DNA of 39,641 nucleotides from Rhodocollybia butyracea (GCA_015501585.1 JADNRY010000543.1:1-39641); one strand, 5' to 3'. Shown: positions 1 to 9,214, counted from the stretch's first letter. Numbers and translations are program-made. The notes: generated by a model not told the origin, from the sequence alone.

Positions 1-600
1 TAGAAGTTGACAGGATAATGGATTGCAATGCTGCTCATTAGAGAGTTGATCTATACCACTGATTGTTTAAGAAATGGCATTGATTCCTAGAAAAGCAGGA
101 ATACTCGGGAGAGTCGGAACGACGGAAGTAGAGTAAGCGCGCAAGCGCTTACTCGGCACGGCTCAACTTGAAAACCTATTAATATTGGCTGGGTTTAATC
201 ACAAATGGAGAGCTTCGTTCCGGATATATCCCAGAAAGGGATATTCCTGTCAATTACATATGCTGAGCGGTTTGATTCAAGACCGCTCACAAGAGTGAAT
301 TATAAATATTGTGAAAGCAAGCTCAAAAGAGGGGAAGTACGAGGAACGAGAATAATTGCCATGCCTTGGGGATGCCGGTAGGTCATATGCGCCCGCATAG
401 CCTAATTGGGCATGAGCCTCCCGGCAGTGATCCGAAACATTCATGGTTATGATGGAGATCATCGAAAAACAGACCAGCCGGCATAGCGGCTCGACATGAA
501 ACAACTGGCACGGCGGCTGAAGATCAGGTGGGAAAGAACTACCCGATCTGGCGGTTTTTGAAGAATCCAACACTCAATTGGCACCTACAAGACCCTCCCT
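1..600. other. No recognised gene; left edge of window
   Basis: I see no coding sequence that I recognise. A minus-strand open frame at 277-573 has no domain and looks like chance. The stretch contains a perfect hairpin (131-154), and its character (short inverted repeat, truncated flank) suggests repeat DNA. It lies on the far side of the copia fragment from the Plavaka transposase, so if copia inserted into Plavaka, the rest of that element would be expected here. I could not see it. Confidence 0.4.
131..154. repeat. Perfect 10-bp hairpin
   Basis: GAGTAAGCGC (131-140) and GCGCTTACTC (145-154) are exact reverse complements separated by GCAA. No U-tract follows and no gene is adjacent, so this is recorded as a structural element, possibly part of an LTR or transposon end. 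Confidence 0.6.
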
Positions 601-1396
601 TCCCTTCGGTCAGAGTCGGGGACCCGGATCCTAGAACGATTTGGGATGACAGATTGCAACCCTGTCCATTCACCTATGGATACTCATGTTAAACTCACAA
701 AACTCCCGGATGATGAATCACATCCAGAAATCAAAGCCATTTACCAGAATAATCATTGGCTCACTAATGTTTGCTGCAATCATGACTCGCCCTGACATTT
801 CCTTTGCAGTCCAAACACTCTCACAATTCAACATGAATCCTGGACCCATTCACCTCACTGCCGCCAAACGAGTTCTTCGTTACCTCAAAGGAACTCTGAC
901 ACTTGGAATTAGATTTATTATATCTAATAATGGTGAACTTCTCATCTTTAGTGATGCAGACTGGGGGAAACAGTGTTGATGACCGGAAATCTGTTTCCAG
1001 GTATGTAGCCACATTTGCAGGGGGAGCAATTACTTGGGGATCCAAGAAACAGCCAACAGTTGCACTCTCCAGCATGGAAGCTGAATACATGGCATTGTCT
1101 GTTGCTGGCTTCATACCATTTTCTCTGAACTTGGCTTATCCCTTGATCACCCTCTCGATATCTCTGTTGACAACCACAGTGCTATCTCATTTGCTCAGAA
1201 CTCCGGATTTCATGCTCGTTCCAAGCACATAGATATCCGGCACCATTTTATACGAGAGAACATTACCTCTAACAAGGTATCAGTCACCTACTGCGCATCT
1301 GAGGACAATACGGCAGATATCCTTACAAAAGGACTTGACCGTTACAAGCACGAGCATCTAGTTGGACTTCTTGGATGGCTCGAGCTTGAGGGGGAG
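601..1396 (+). pseudogene. Ty1/copia pol, 3' end (end of RT and RNase H), frameshifted
   Basis: This encodes the C-terminal part of a copia polyprotein. The segment ILERFGMTDCNPV (about 628-666), then GSLMFAAIMTRPDISFAV (about 758-811), LTAAKRVLRYLKGTL (about 856-900), SDADW (about 949-963), ALSSMEAEYMALSVA (about 1060-1104) and KHIDIRHHFIRE (about 1226-1261) are the ordered signatures of copia RT end and RNase H. The reading frame changes at roughly 750, 960 and 1115, so no complete protein can be made. Around 1105-1135 a short piece corresponding to the usual EAIWL..L region also seems lost. The coding end runs into a polypurine-like GAGGGGGAG tract and the LTR. Gag, protease and integrase are absent, so this is a 5'-truncated copy. 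Confidence 0.88.
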
Positions 1397-1594
1397 TGTT
1401 GCGGATCAATGACATCATACTTCCGGATCATACTCTTATGTTCCGTCCTTGCTTACTCATCGTATCCTCTATCTTTGTAAGTAGTACTCGAAGTATGTAG
1501 AACCTTCTAGATACATTGTACTTAGGTATATAAGCTCTCTCGAGGAGCGCACTAATAATAACAATATTCTCTACTTTCATAGCCTAGTATCACA
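1397..1594 (+). repeat. 3' LTR of the copia fragment
   Basis: The LTR begins with TGTTGCGG directly after the purine tract at the end of pol, as expected for plus-strand priming. A TATA-like GGTATATAAGC lies at about 1526-1536. The end is placed at ..TATCACA (CA at 1593-1594), just before sequence that continues the Plavaka transposase on the other strand. The right boundary is uncertain by a few bases. No 5' LTR or target duplication can be checked because the left part of the element is missing. Confidence 0.6.
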
Positions 1595-4095
1595 ATACTT
1601 CGGTATATGATGGTCGCATTACCTGCATGTGTATCAACTCCAGAGAAATTGACACCATCGAAATGAGCATAAGCACGACGAAGCGCTTTCATTTCAACGA
1701 ATTCTTCAGTTTGGCTGGAAGCATTGGTCAGAACAAAGGATTTATCAAATAGAATTTTCAGTTGCTTGATTGCCTCTGGGCAGTCGAGACAATTTAACCA
1801 GCGGCGGATGTTTGCCGTTCGATCATAGTGGATTCCATAACACCTACGTTGCAATTGTAAGCCTGGCTCTTTGGAGAATAAGAATACCTACCTCCAATGT
1901 GACTGTTTGTATTAATTTTTTGAACAACCCTGATTAAGCGTTCAAATGGGAAGCACCACCAAGAAAGAACAGGTCCAAAGAGAAGAAGAAAGTCATATAT
2001 GTGTCCTATAGCATGAATGTTGGGGCGTGCGACACCCTCGAGTCTCAAACACGGGGATAAGAGTCCAAAGATGCTGCACCCAAAGATCGATATACTCCCG
2101 AAAAGCTTGAACGCGTGGGGCTGTTGTTGTGTACCGGCAAGCTATAATTGTTGCCTGGAAGAGTGCCATTGTATGGTGAAGAGCTTTCAACAGGAGCCCA
2201 GATTCGGAAACATCATCTGGGGAGCAGAATTGTTGTTGTCACCCCATAGAGTAATGAGGGCAATCGGAAGAAAGACAGAGTTGAGTGTTTGCCACTCATC
2301 CACCTTAATGGAGCCCGCTTTTGCATCGCCATAGTTCTTTTGCACAGAGTTGAGCCATGATGGGGCGACTGTTTCTCGAATGACTTTCTGTATATGAGGA
2401 AGAGTTTCAGGTGTCCCCGTTTCAACCATAGATACTTCAGAGCTGTAAGGTTGTTGTAATCTCTGCAAAACAAGTGAGTGAGTGAGCAGTCATCAATCAG
2501 AGAGAGAACTGACCCAGTCAAGTAGCAGAGCAATGAGGTGGTTTTTTATCTTGACAGGCCCCTCTGATGGGAATCTCACTTGAACAGGCTTCTTAGATTT
2601 TCTCTGTGCACGCTCTATAAAGAGTAAAGAGATTGTTGCGCACACTGTATTCAGCTGCAGCCCCAACTCCAACATCTCAACAACATATTGCAAAGCGCCT
2701 TTGGTGGCTTGGTTGCAACTTGGTTGTCAAGCCTTGTCCACATCTGGTCTAAAGTCATGGAATCCTTCCTTCGAGAACTAAACACAGTGTCTCCTGGACT
2801 GTTAAAACTCCATGGACATGCTTTTCTTTCAGCCTAAGGTGCTCAGGGACAGCCTCAGGCATATAGCCAACCCATGGCGAGTCATATGCATATTTAAAAA
2901 CCATCTCGACTGTCTTGGAGCGGAAGCATTGAGACGAAGAACACAACGGCAGTGATAATGGACGGCACCTTCAAGAATACAGTGCATAGCATCAATCATG
3001 AGCATCCTAGTTGGGTCCCAGTACTCAAGCAACCAAAGGGAAGACCATCAGACACCATGGTTTTCAAAGATATCTTTCTCCTCTGAAATAGTCTGTGCAT
3101 TTTTGTAAGCCCTAGACCAGTGACGCAAATTTTCCACATCCTGTGGAACCCAATGGCGATGGTCTGTACTAAATATTTGGTTTTTCCCTTGGAGGTGGCA
3201 ACAACTGCAGATGAAAGCTGACATAGGACCTGGGAGACCAGCTACCTTGCGAGCAGCAGGCAAGTCATTGACAGACAGAAGAATTCCAGCTTCAACAACG
3301 GCTCCTGATTCTGAATCCGCAGTCCGAGAGCACATGAATCCAGGCCGCCAAGCCTTAGTAACAAACTGCTCAATTACAGGTTGGACAAAATGATTGATTT
3401 TGTCCACGGAAGGCTTGGTTGGACCAGGAATGATATTAACATACATGTTTTCTGGAAGATATTGGATAGATGGATCAAGAGCAAGATTGGCGCATGATAT
3501 GATTCCAACGGATTCATGGGCACCACGATGAGTGATGCCATGAGGGTTAAAAAAGTGCAGATGTATTCAAAACGCGAGACAAATCTCGTCTCCTCAATCT
3601 ACAAACAATCTACTGTCGGGGCCTTTGAAGTCTTTGATAAAATTAGCCTTGAATAGCTGCTGACAGAAGCTGGCTCTTTTCCACCTCGGATGGTTTCTAG
3701 AGCAGCATCAGCAGCGTCTGTGGATTGACGAAGGTAGATTGGATCAGTAAGACAGCATGCAAGATAGTCAGGAAGTGATGCCATGAGATATGGTTTGATA
3801 GGCTGCACAGTATTATTGCGGCAATGACACAAAAGGCTGGTACCGCATTTGGAGACGCCCTCTTCCCCAACAATGTTGTTGGTGCAAGATTCAGGATAAT
3901 CATGAAACACCTTCCCCTTTGATGAACGCGCTTTGTTGGTGAAGTTACAAGTGGGGCAAACAGCATACATGTCAAAGCTACCGTCAACGCCAAACTTCTT
4001 GAGAGCATCCACCAAGGAGGTGGGCATACCAGCAACTGGTGGACATGCCAAGTTGGACGCACATTATTGCAACAGCAACAATAAAGTTGGTACAT
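1595..4095 (-). pseudogene. Plavaka-type (CACTA/Tnp2-like) transposase, degenerate
   Basis: Read leftwards, the frames give the ordered blocks of basidiomycete Plavaka transposases, enzymes that cut and paste CMC-superfamily DNA transposons. They are: an N-terminal VCPTCNF zinc-binding block (about 4051-3599); PGPTKPSVDKINHFVQPV and a CSCCHLQG block (3446-3048); YWDPTRMLMIDAMHCILEG (about 3025-2960), which should hold a catalytic acidic residue; SVQKNYGDAKAGSIKVDEW (about 2370-2290); RPNIHAIGHIYDFLLLFGP (about 2025-1965); and ESTMI..ANIRRWL..CPEAIKQ (about 1840-1760). At least six frame changes separate the blocks; some may be introns. The coding sequence stops at about 1600 against the copia LTR, so its C-terminus is missing. 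Confidence 0.82.
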
Positions 4096-4189
4096 ATCGT
4101 TGATAATCCGATGATCATGTTGCAGATTACAGCAAGAAGTATCAAAACTTGGTTTATTTGATCCATATGAGTGATATCCTGGTCATCCA

Positions 4190-4455
4190 CTGCAATGGTG
4201 AGTGAGCAACAGCTCTGGACAGGCAGTTGGGTGCCTACCTGATGCTATTCTGATAGGACTTTCCGGAATAAGGGGAGCATACAATATGCAAATTTCATCA
4301 TATAAAGTCCTGATGTGCTTCTGCAACCATTCCCTCTCAGCATTCAAAGGCGCAATAGTGGTAGTTCTGCGGTTTGCTTTCGCCTTGAACCTGGCAATCT
4401 GTTCAAGAGCCTTATCCAGAGAACTGGTCACTTCATCAAGCCTTTCGCATTTCAA
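4190..4455 (-). CDS. Coiled-coil 5' exon with intron, upstream of Plavaka transposase
   Basis: An ATG at 4455 opens about 72 codons with a heptad-like run, ERLDEVTSSLDKALEQIARF, followed by a basic stretch and a hydrophobic tail. A 49-bp intron is supported at 4238-4190 (GTAGGC..TTGCAG), joining in frame to DDQDITHMDQINQ. It lies on the same strand directly upstream of the transposase, so it may be the start of that gene or an accessory ORF of the element. I do not recognise the family. Downstream of about 4140 the joined frame becomes hydrophobic and unconvincing, so the exon chain to the transposase is not resolved. Confidence 0.4.
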
Positions 4456-4536
4456 GTCTGTCGAAAGTGATGAGAAACGTCTTCAAAGATTTGGTCGCTA
4501 TGCTCATGAAACCACTCAAAAATATAATTTGGGCTA

Positions 4537-5220
4537 TTTATTTTAGGTGGCATGCGGGGGGGCACATGAGCAGGAGCATGGGAACCCATGTGTAAATGCT
4601 CCTGTAAATCGAAAAAATACCGCAAAAATACAGGAAAAATGCTGAAAAAGTCCAAGGGTGTGTGCATGCCAATTCCCACCTGGATTAATGGTGCATTTAT
4701 ACAGCATTTTTTCGAGGATTATAAATATATGCACCTGTAATGAGACCAAATGACCTGGAATTGAATTGCATATGGTCTGCATACATTACCATCAGCTGGG
4801 GAGCAGTATACATCTGTGTTTGAGCATTTTACAGGCTATATTTCGCATTTTTTGTGCATTTTTTCGCATTTTTCTTGAATATAGCCACCCATTGATGTCA
4901 CACGAGTGCCACATGACGTCGTTAGATGCCCCTATACGATATCCACACCCTCGAACTTTTTCAGCATTTTTTCGTCATTTTTCCGGCATTTTTCCTGTAT
5001 TTTCGCGGTATTTCTTCGATTTACTGCAGCATTTACACATGGTTTCCCACGCTCCTGCTGGCGCGCCGACGCCCATATACCATATCCATACCCTCGGACT
5101 TTTTCAGCATTTTTTCGTGATTTTTCCGGCATTTTTTCGATTTACAGGAGCATTTACACATGGGTTCCCACGCTCCTGCTCATGCGCCCCCCCGCATGCC
5201 ACCTTAAATAAATTCACTAT
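4537..5220. repeat. Three copies of a ~125-bp AT-rich unit, one inverted
   Basis: The unit runs from CACCCTYGGAC through a T-rich stretch with repeated GCATTTTT, then CGATTTACAGGAGCATTTACA, a CCCAYGCTCCTGCT segment, and CCGCATGCCACCT. Copy A is inverted (about 4537-4665); copies B (about 4946-5070) and C (about 5088-5215) are direct. A partial fourth copy is at 8725-8775, beyond the inserted hAT-like element. A and C form an inverted pair that could be the subterminal region of the Plavaka element or a separate MITE. Apparent open frames through these T-rich repeats are rich in Phe/Ser and are not genes. Confidence 0.75.
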
Positions 5221-5601
5221 TTTTCACGATTTTTTTCGCGATCTTAGCCACCTAGCTATAATGCTGCCGCAAGTTCAAGTTAGCTTGGACCCTGAACTCG
5301 ACTGCCTTGACTCGGTTCTAAAAACAGGAAGGCGAGTTACCGAGTTTGATGGGCTTGCAAGCTTACCTTGAACTCGCTTCCTTTTTTGGAGTTCTATATG
5401 CAGTCCAGGGCAGTAGGCCTCTGTTGCACCTCAAGCCTCCTGGTGGATGGGTAATTTGTAGTTATTGTTGCAGTAATTGGCATTGTTAAGTTTTATTTGA
5501 TTGTACATGAACAAGTGTGTATCTGTCCAGCCTGAGTCACTGAGTGTCTTGTGGATTCTTAAAGTTGAGTAGCAAAACTAGAAAAGCAGTTTCAAGTTGA
5601 G

Positions 5602-5862
5602 GCAATGCTGTACCATTATCGCAATGTAGAGTGGCCATGGCCAGAGCTCGCATTACAATTTAGGATGACCCCTGATGTAGCAGCAAGTGATCTTACATTA
5701 CAATGTGGCATATGTCACAACTAGGCTTATGGAAAATTACTGGATTAGGAGATTTTTTGCTGGGTGTAACATAGAGCTGGATTTGCATGCCACATCACAT
5801 CTGTTTTAGCTAAATTAGGGAATAAAAAGTTGGCTATACTGAGCAATAGCTAAAGCGGCAGT
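5602..5862. repeat. Left inner inverted arm of the hAT-like element
   Basis: Starting near GGCAATGCTGTACC and ending in GCTAAAGCGGCAGT, this arm is the reverse complement of about 8349-8610 with scattered substitutions. It includes the matching stretches around CACATCACATCTG and GCTGGGTGTAACATAGAG. Confidence 0.75.
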
Positions 5863-6343
5863 GCTGCTACGCAATGATGGGGTCATGTGACCGGCACATT
5901 GCAGGTTTGCATAGCTTCGCAAAAATCAGTGGTTTATGAGCCTATTTGGGACATTTCTGGCATGGTAGATAGCCCAAAAAAGGCTATGGATAATGTATTA
6001 ATATTTGAGCACTGCACCTCAGCCACTGGGGCACCACAAGGAGATGGATTGATCAAAATTATTTAGATTACCTTCGGCCAAAGCTGTTTTTATTACCTAA
6101 TTAAGAATGCCAGCAAAGCGGCCCAAAAGGCCTGCTTCTACCATTGATATTGTTATGACTCGGATCTAAATTCTATACACCCAATCTTTTTTCTTCTGTA
6201 ACCAACTATGAACACTATCATTAATACTTCTACTTAACATTTTACATTCATTAGTTATTCAACACCATTTGGGTTAATGCTGCACACATTCTTCCAGAAC
6301 ACCAGAATGATCTTTAACAGTCACTGCACAGTCTGCACAGTCA

Positions 6344-6614
6344 TGACATCATTCTAGCTCCACAACTATGATGTCATCTTGCTACTCCACAATCATGATG
6401 TCATTCCATTGCTCCGCAGTTATGATATCACATCACTGCTCCACAGCTATGACATCATTGCATAGCCTCTTTACATCAATGACTCAATATCAGTCATTGC
6501 ACAGCCAGATATCTGAGTCAACTACAGTTCCGCATACATGACTCAATATTAGTCATTGCACAGCATTACATAGTCAGACTGACTCATCCGCAGTATTTCC
6601 GCAGTTATGACTCA
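6344..6614 (+). promoter_or_regulatory. Cluster of bZIP-type palindromes upstream of the LTR TATA box
   Basis: The U3-like part of the solo LTR contains four or more TGAYRTCA sites (TGACATCA 6344-6351 and 6450-6457; TGATGTCA 6369-6376 and 6396-6403; degenerate TGATATCA 6423-6430). Then come TGACTCA/TGAGTCA sites at 6480-6486, 6514-6520, 6539-6545, 6580-6586 and 6608-6614. Between them recurs a GCTCCACA/TTCCGCAG/TTGCACAG spacer motif. TGA(C/G)TCA is the Gcn4/AP-1 core and TGAYRTCA resembles the CRE/ATF core, so a bZIP activator is the natural candidate. Binding itself is inferred. Confidence 0.6.
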
Positions 6615-6660
6615 AATCTAGTCATTCCGCAGCATTTCCTAACTAGTACACATTGCACAG

Positions 6661-6668
6661 TATATAAG
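6661..6668 (+). promoter_or_regulatory. TATA box of the solo LTR
   Basis: TATATAAG sits about 45 bp after the last TGACTCA site and about 110 bp before the first hairpin of the array. This is the layout of an LTR U3 promoter followed by an R/U5-like transcribed part. Confidence 0.6.
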
Positions 6669-6769
6669 TAGTCTAGATTTACCAATGTACGTGAGACGTA
6701 TTATTTTTCTTAAATCCAAACCCCCACTTGTTTGCTGTTATCACTTGTGTGAATCACCAGACCAACTCA

Positions 6770-7125
6770 TTGTATATTGTTGAGCTATCTCCAAGTTACA
6801 ATACACATTTATACATCTTGTTGAGCTAACTCCAAGTTGTATCCACTAACATTCACCTGTTGAGCTATCTCCTAGTGAATACTTCTTAATTGCCACTTGT
6901 TGAGCTATCTCCGAGTTGCAACTTCCTATTACTTGTTGAGCTATCTCCAAGTATTAGACATCACACTCACTATTACTTGTTGAGCTATCTCCGAGTACTA
7001 GACACCACACTCACTACTACTTGTTGAGCCATCTCCGAGTACTAGTTCTGATTCATATTACTGCTTGTTGAGCTATCTCCGAGGGTAATCATATTATTAT
7101 TTGTCGAGCTATCTCCAAATAATAA
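6770..7125 (+). repeat. Array of nine hairpins with constant loop TTGAGCTATCTC
   Basis: The core TTGAGCTATCTC (or a one-base variant) starts at 6780, 6821, 6860, 6900, 6936, 6980, 7024, 7068 and 7104, a spacing of 36-44 bp. Each core is flanked by 8-11 bases that can pair with each other, but the flanks differ between units. Copy 9 has TTATTATTTG (7094-7103) against CAAATAATAA (7116-7125), a perfect 10-bp stem. Copy 3 pairs ATTCACCTG with CTAGTGAAT, copy 2 ATACATCTTG with CAAGTTGTAT, and copy 8 ATTACTGCTTG with CGAGGGTAAT. The array lies downstream of the LTR TATA box and so would be in its transcript. It contains no long open frame. Confidence 0.85.
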
Positions 7126-7318
7126 GTTCTGTGAGTTTCATATTACAAACTAGTTACTAACTTTACTTGAGCCTAGTTGTTTGAGTATATATTTTTTGCC
7201 TAGCGGTTTCAACGAACGGAAAGGCTTGCTCTATAATCTCATTAATTTCTCTTATCATTTTTACTGCTGAGTTACGTACTGTGAAGGTTTGGACGAGACT
7301 ATTGATTGAGTCATAACA

Positions 7319-8090
7319 GATATTCTTGCTAATAAGAGTGTACATAGTATCTGTAGATATATCATAGGTCCCTGAAGCGAAATTATAGCCATAGCTTTGG
7401 CCAAAGCTGTTTTATTACCATATTTAGAATCCAGCAAAGCAGCCTAAAAGAATGCTTGTGGCTAGGTATTCTATCTAATAGTAGTTTATACAGTGTTTAC
7501 AGATGTAAAGTAGGTACCTGAAGCAAAATTAGAGCAGGTATGTGGGCTTATAGTGACCCTGCTTCGAGGTTTGGGCCTGTGGCTGTGCTGTGAAAAGTCG
7601 AAGTAACAGTAGGATATTTTACATACTAGTGATACAGTCATGGTGTCTGTACAAAATATATATGCCTGAAGCGAAACTAGAGCATTCCATGGCAGGAATC
7701 AACTGTAATTACTAGCTATAGGTCGGAGTAGGTCAAAGCTGTATGTCCAAATAGGGAAATATATAGGTGGTGTTGAGTCGAAGTTGAGCTCAGTAATGGC
7801 ATGAATTCTCAAGGGGTGAAGCTTTAAGTGTGTATCTGCGTCCTCTGGTATGCTAGCTACACCTTCATAGTGTTATACTTGACAATATGTGGCCAGAAGG
7901 AGGAGCATAGAGTGATCAGTGGTTAGTAACCATCAAAAATCGCTTTTTTTGGGTGATAAAATGTTAATAGTGAGTGCTTAAGCAAAGGTAGGCACTCAAG
8001 GCAAGGTAGACATACTTGAATACATGCTAGACCTTTGTCTCCTGTCCAAGAACCATTAATATGGAGCTGGAAGCGATTGTATGGATTGAT
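7319..8090. repeat. Interior of hAT-like element with short direct repeats
   Basis: There is no gene. A motif CCTGAAGCGAAAYTA.AGC or a close variant occurs three times (about 7371, 7511 and 7663), each after a TGTA-containing A/T-rich run. A sequence shared with 6071-6140 (around GGCCAAAGCTGT and CCAGCAAAGC) recurs at 7396-7460. A copy of GGTCAAAGCTGTATGTCC at 7731 matches the spacer of the second hAT-like element at 10031. Confidence 0.55.
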
Positions 8091-8266
8091 TTTTCGATAT
8101 TTTGCCTTAAAAGACGCTTTTTTGAGGGATTAACAGGTAATAGTGAGACTTTTGGAGTAGCTAGGGCGCTGAAAGTGCTCATACTGTACCATATTGTATA
8201 TACCTGCGCCATATGCAAGAGCAATTTCGAAAAAGCATCTTTTAAGGCAAAATATCGAAAAAAAAA
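8089..8266. repeat. Small inverted-repeat element inside the hAT-like element
   Basis: TTTTCGATATTTTGCCTTAAA followed by AGACGCTTTTT (about 8089-8122) is inverted at about 8228-8262 with one or two mismatches, around a roughly 105-bp centre. This is MITE-like in size, but I see no clear target duplication. Confidence 0.55.
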
Positions 8267-8350
8267 GTTCGAGGGTGTGGATATTGTATAGGGGCATCTA
8301 ACGACGTCATGTGGCACTCGTGTGACATCAATGGGTGGCTATATTCAATA
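8262..8350. repeat. Inverted copy of flanking sequence 4872-4958
   Basis: About 88 bp here, from GTTCGAGGGTGTGG to GGGTGGCTATATTCAA, is nearly the exact reverse complement of 4872-4958, which lies outside and left of the hAT-like element. The inner arm of the element resumes directly after it at 8349. The segment was therefore either acquired from a related repeat or is a nested fragment of the AT-rich unit family. Confidence 0.75.
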
Positions 8351-8706
8351 AACTGCCGCTTTAGCTATTGCTCAATATGGCCGACTTTTTATTCCCTAAT
8401 TTAGCTAAAACAGATGTGATGTGACATGCAAATCCAGCTCTATGTTACACCCAGCAAAAAAATCTCCTAGTCCAGTAATTTTCCATAAGCCTAGTTGTGA
8501 CATATGCCACATTGTAATGTAAGGTCACTTGCTGCTACACCAGGGGTCGTCTGAAATTGTCATGCAAGATCTGGCCATGGCCACTCTACATTACATTATG
8601 GGTACAGCATGCGGCTCCAACTTGACTTGATGCAATCAAGTCAAGTTATTTTTTATTCATAACTTGACTTGACTTGAACTCGACTCGCGGCAGCACTACC
8701 TAGCTA

Positions 8707-8961
8707 GCCCAAATCATCTTTTTGAGTGGTTTCCCACGGTCCCGCTCATGCGCTCCGTCCCCCGCATGCCACCTAGAATACTTTCGGCATTTTTCACGAT
8801 TTTTTCACAATTTTAGGCGCCTATCTAGCACATATCATTTTTTTTTCCAGTTATCTTATCTATCAGCCTCCAAATTGAGATCTAGAGATCAAAGCGTCAT
8901 TGCATGCCTTTGTAAACCCTGCCACAACACTTATTGGGTGCCTTTAGAAAGGCTTCACTGA
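8707..8961. repeat. Right flank of hAT-like element: partial AT-rich unit, then unassigned
   Basis: From 8725 the sequence matches the CCCACG..CCTGCTCATGCGC..CCGCATGCCACCT part of the unit seen at 5170-5208, continuing into a related TTTTTCACGATTTTTT tract. A plus-strand open frame across it is a repeat artefact. From about 8850 to 8961 I see nothing recognisable before the gypsy fragment starts. Confidence 0.6.
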
Positions 8962-9148
8962 ATCTGGTGACGCCGGCCTACTCACCTTGGGTCAAGTGGA
9001 AGGTACAAACAGGTTGTTGTTACACGTGTTGAAGAGGTTATGTGCGCCAAACATTGGAGAGGATTCAGAGGAGTGGAAAACAATGGATTCATTTGACAAG
9101 CTACTGAATACATGGCCAGATTCGAGGAGATTATTTCAATACTAAACC
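8962..9148 (+). pseudogene. Ty3/gypsy integrase fragment, left of foldback insertion
   Basis: GCCTACTCACCTTGGGTC gives AYSPWV, followed after a short loss by VEGTNRLLLHVLKRLCAPNIGED. This is the region around the catalytic Glu of basidiomycete gypsy integrases (usual form YSPWVNGLVEGTN). It continues as EEWKTMDSFDKLLNTWPDS and then shifts frame just before the insertion at 9149. The integrase core upstream (both catalytic Asp) is missing, so the fragment was already truncated or rearranged near 8960. The matching C-terminal part is at 10869-11467. Confidence 0.75.
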
Positions 9149-9214
9149 CACTTCAGGCAACCTGGCCCCAGGACAAATTAGTCAGCACTTTTGTGCCATT
9201 TCCCAGACTAACAA

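Larger units (their letters stand above)
6151..7318 (+). mobile_element. Solo LTR with 11-bp terminal inverted repeats
   Basis: The unit starts TGTTATGACTC (6151-6161) and ends GAGTCATAACA (7308-7318), a perfect 11-bp inversion with canonical TG..CA termini. Both sides carry the pentamer GATAT (6146-6150 and 7319-7323), the 5-bp target duplication typical of LTR retrotransposons. A TATA box, TATATAAG, lies at 6661-6668. No internal retroelement domain is present, so this is a solo LTR, probably left by LTR-LTR recombination. At 1,168 bp it is long for a fungal LTR. It sits inside the hAT-like element, hence is younger. The orientation is inferred from the TATA box. Upstream of the box are bZIP-type palindromes; downstream is an array of hairpins. 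Confidence 0.85.
5259..8698. mobile_element. Non-autonomous hAT-like element with 8-bp target duplication
   Basis: The left end TAATGCTGCCGC (5259-5270) and right end GCGGCAGCACTA (8687-8698) are inverted with one mismatch. They are flanked by the identical octamer CCTAGCTA at 5251-5258 and 8699-8706. An 8-bp duplication and short TA-starting ends fit the hAT superfamily. Inner inverted arms about 260 bp long (about 5602-5862 and 8349-8610) make the terminal regions long, though the left has extra sequence between end and arm. No transposase frame is present. The interior holds a solo LTR (6151-7318) and several smaller repeats. Without that LTR the element would be about 2.3 kb. The insertion lies between tandem copies of the AT-rich unit. 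Confidence 0.78.

Noticed and set aside
4766..5371. Long plus-strand open frame of about 200 codons rich in Phe, Ser and His
   Set aside because: It runs through the T-rich repeat copies and has the repeated FSAFF/FRHFSGIFPVF pattern expected from GCATTTTT-type repeats, with no domain and other frames equally open.
6151..7318. CRISPR-like array
   Set aside because: The regular TTGAGCTATCTC repeats have short variable flanks that pair with each other, the host appears eukaryotic, and there are no cas genes; hairpins within an LTR explain the pattern better.
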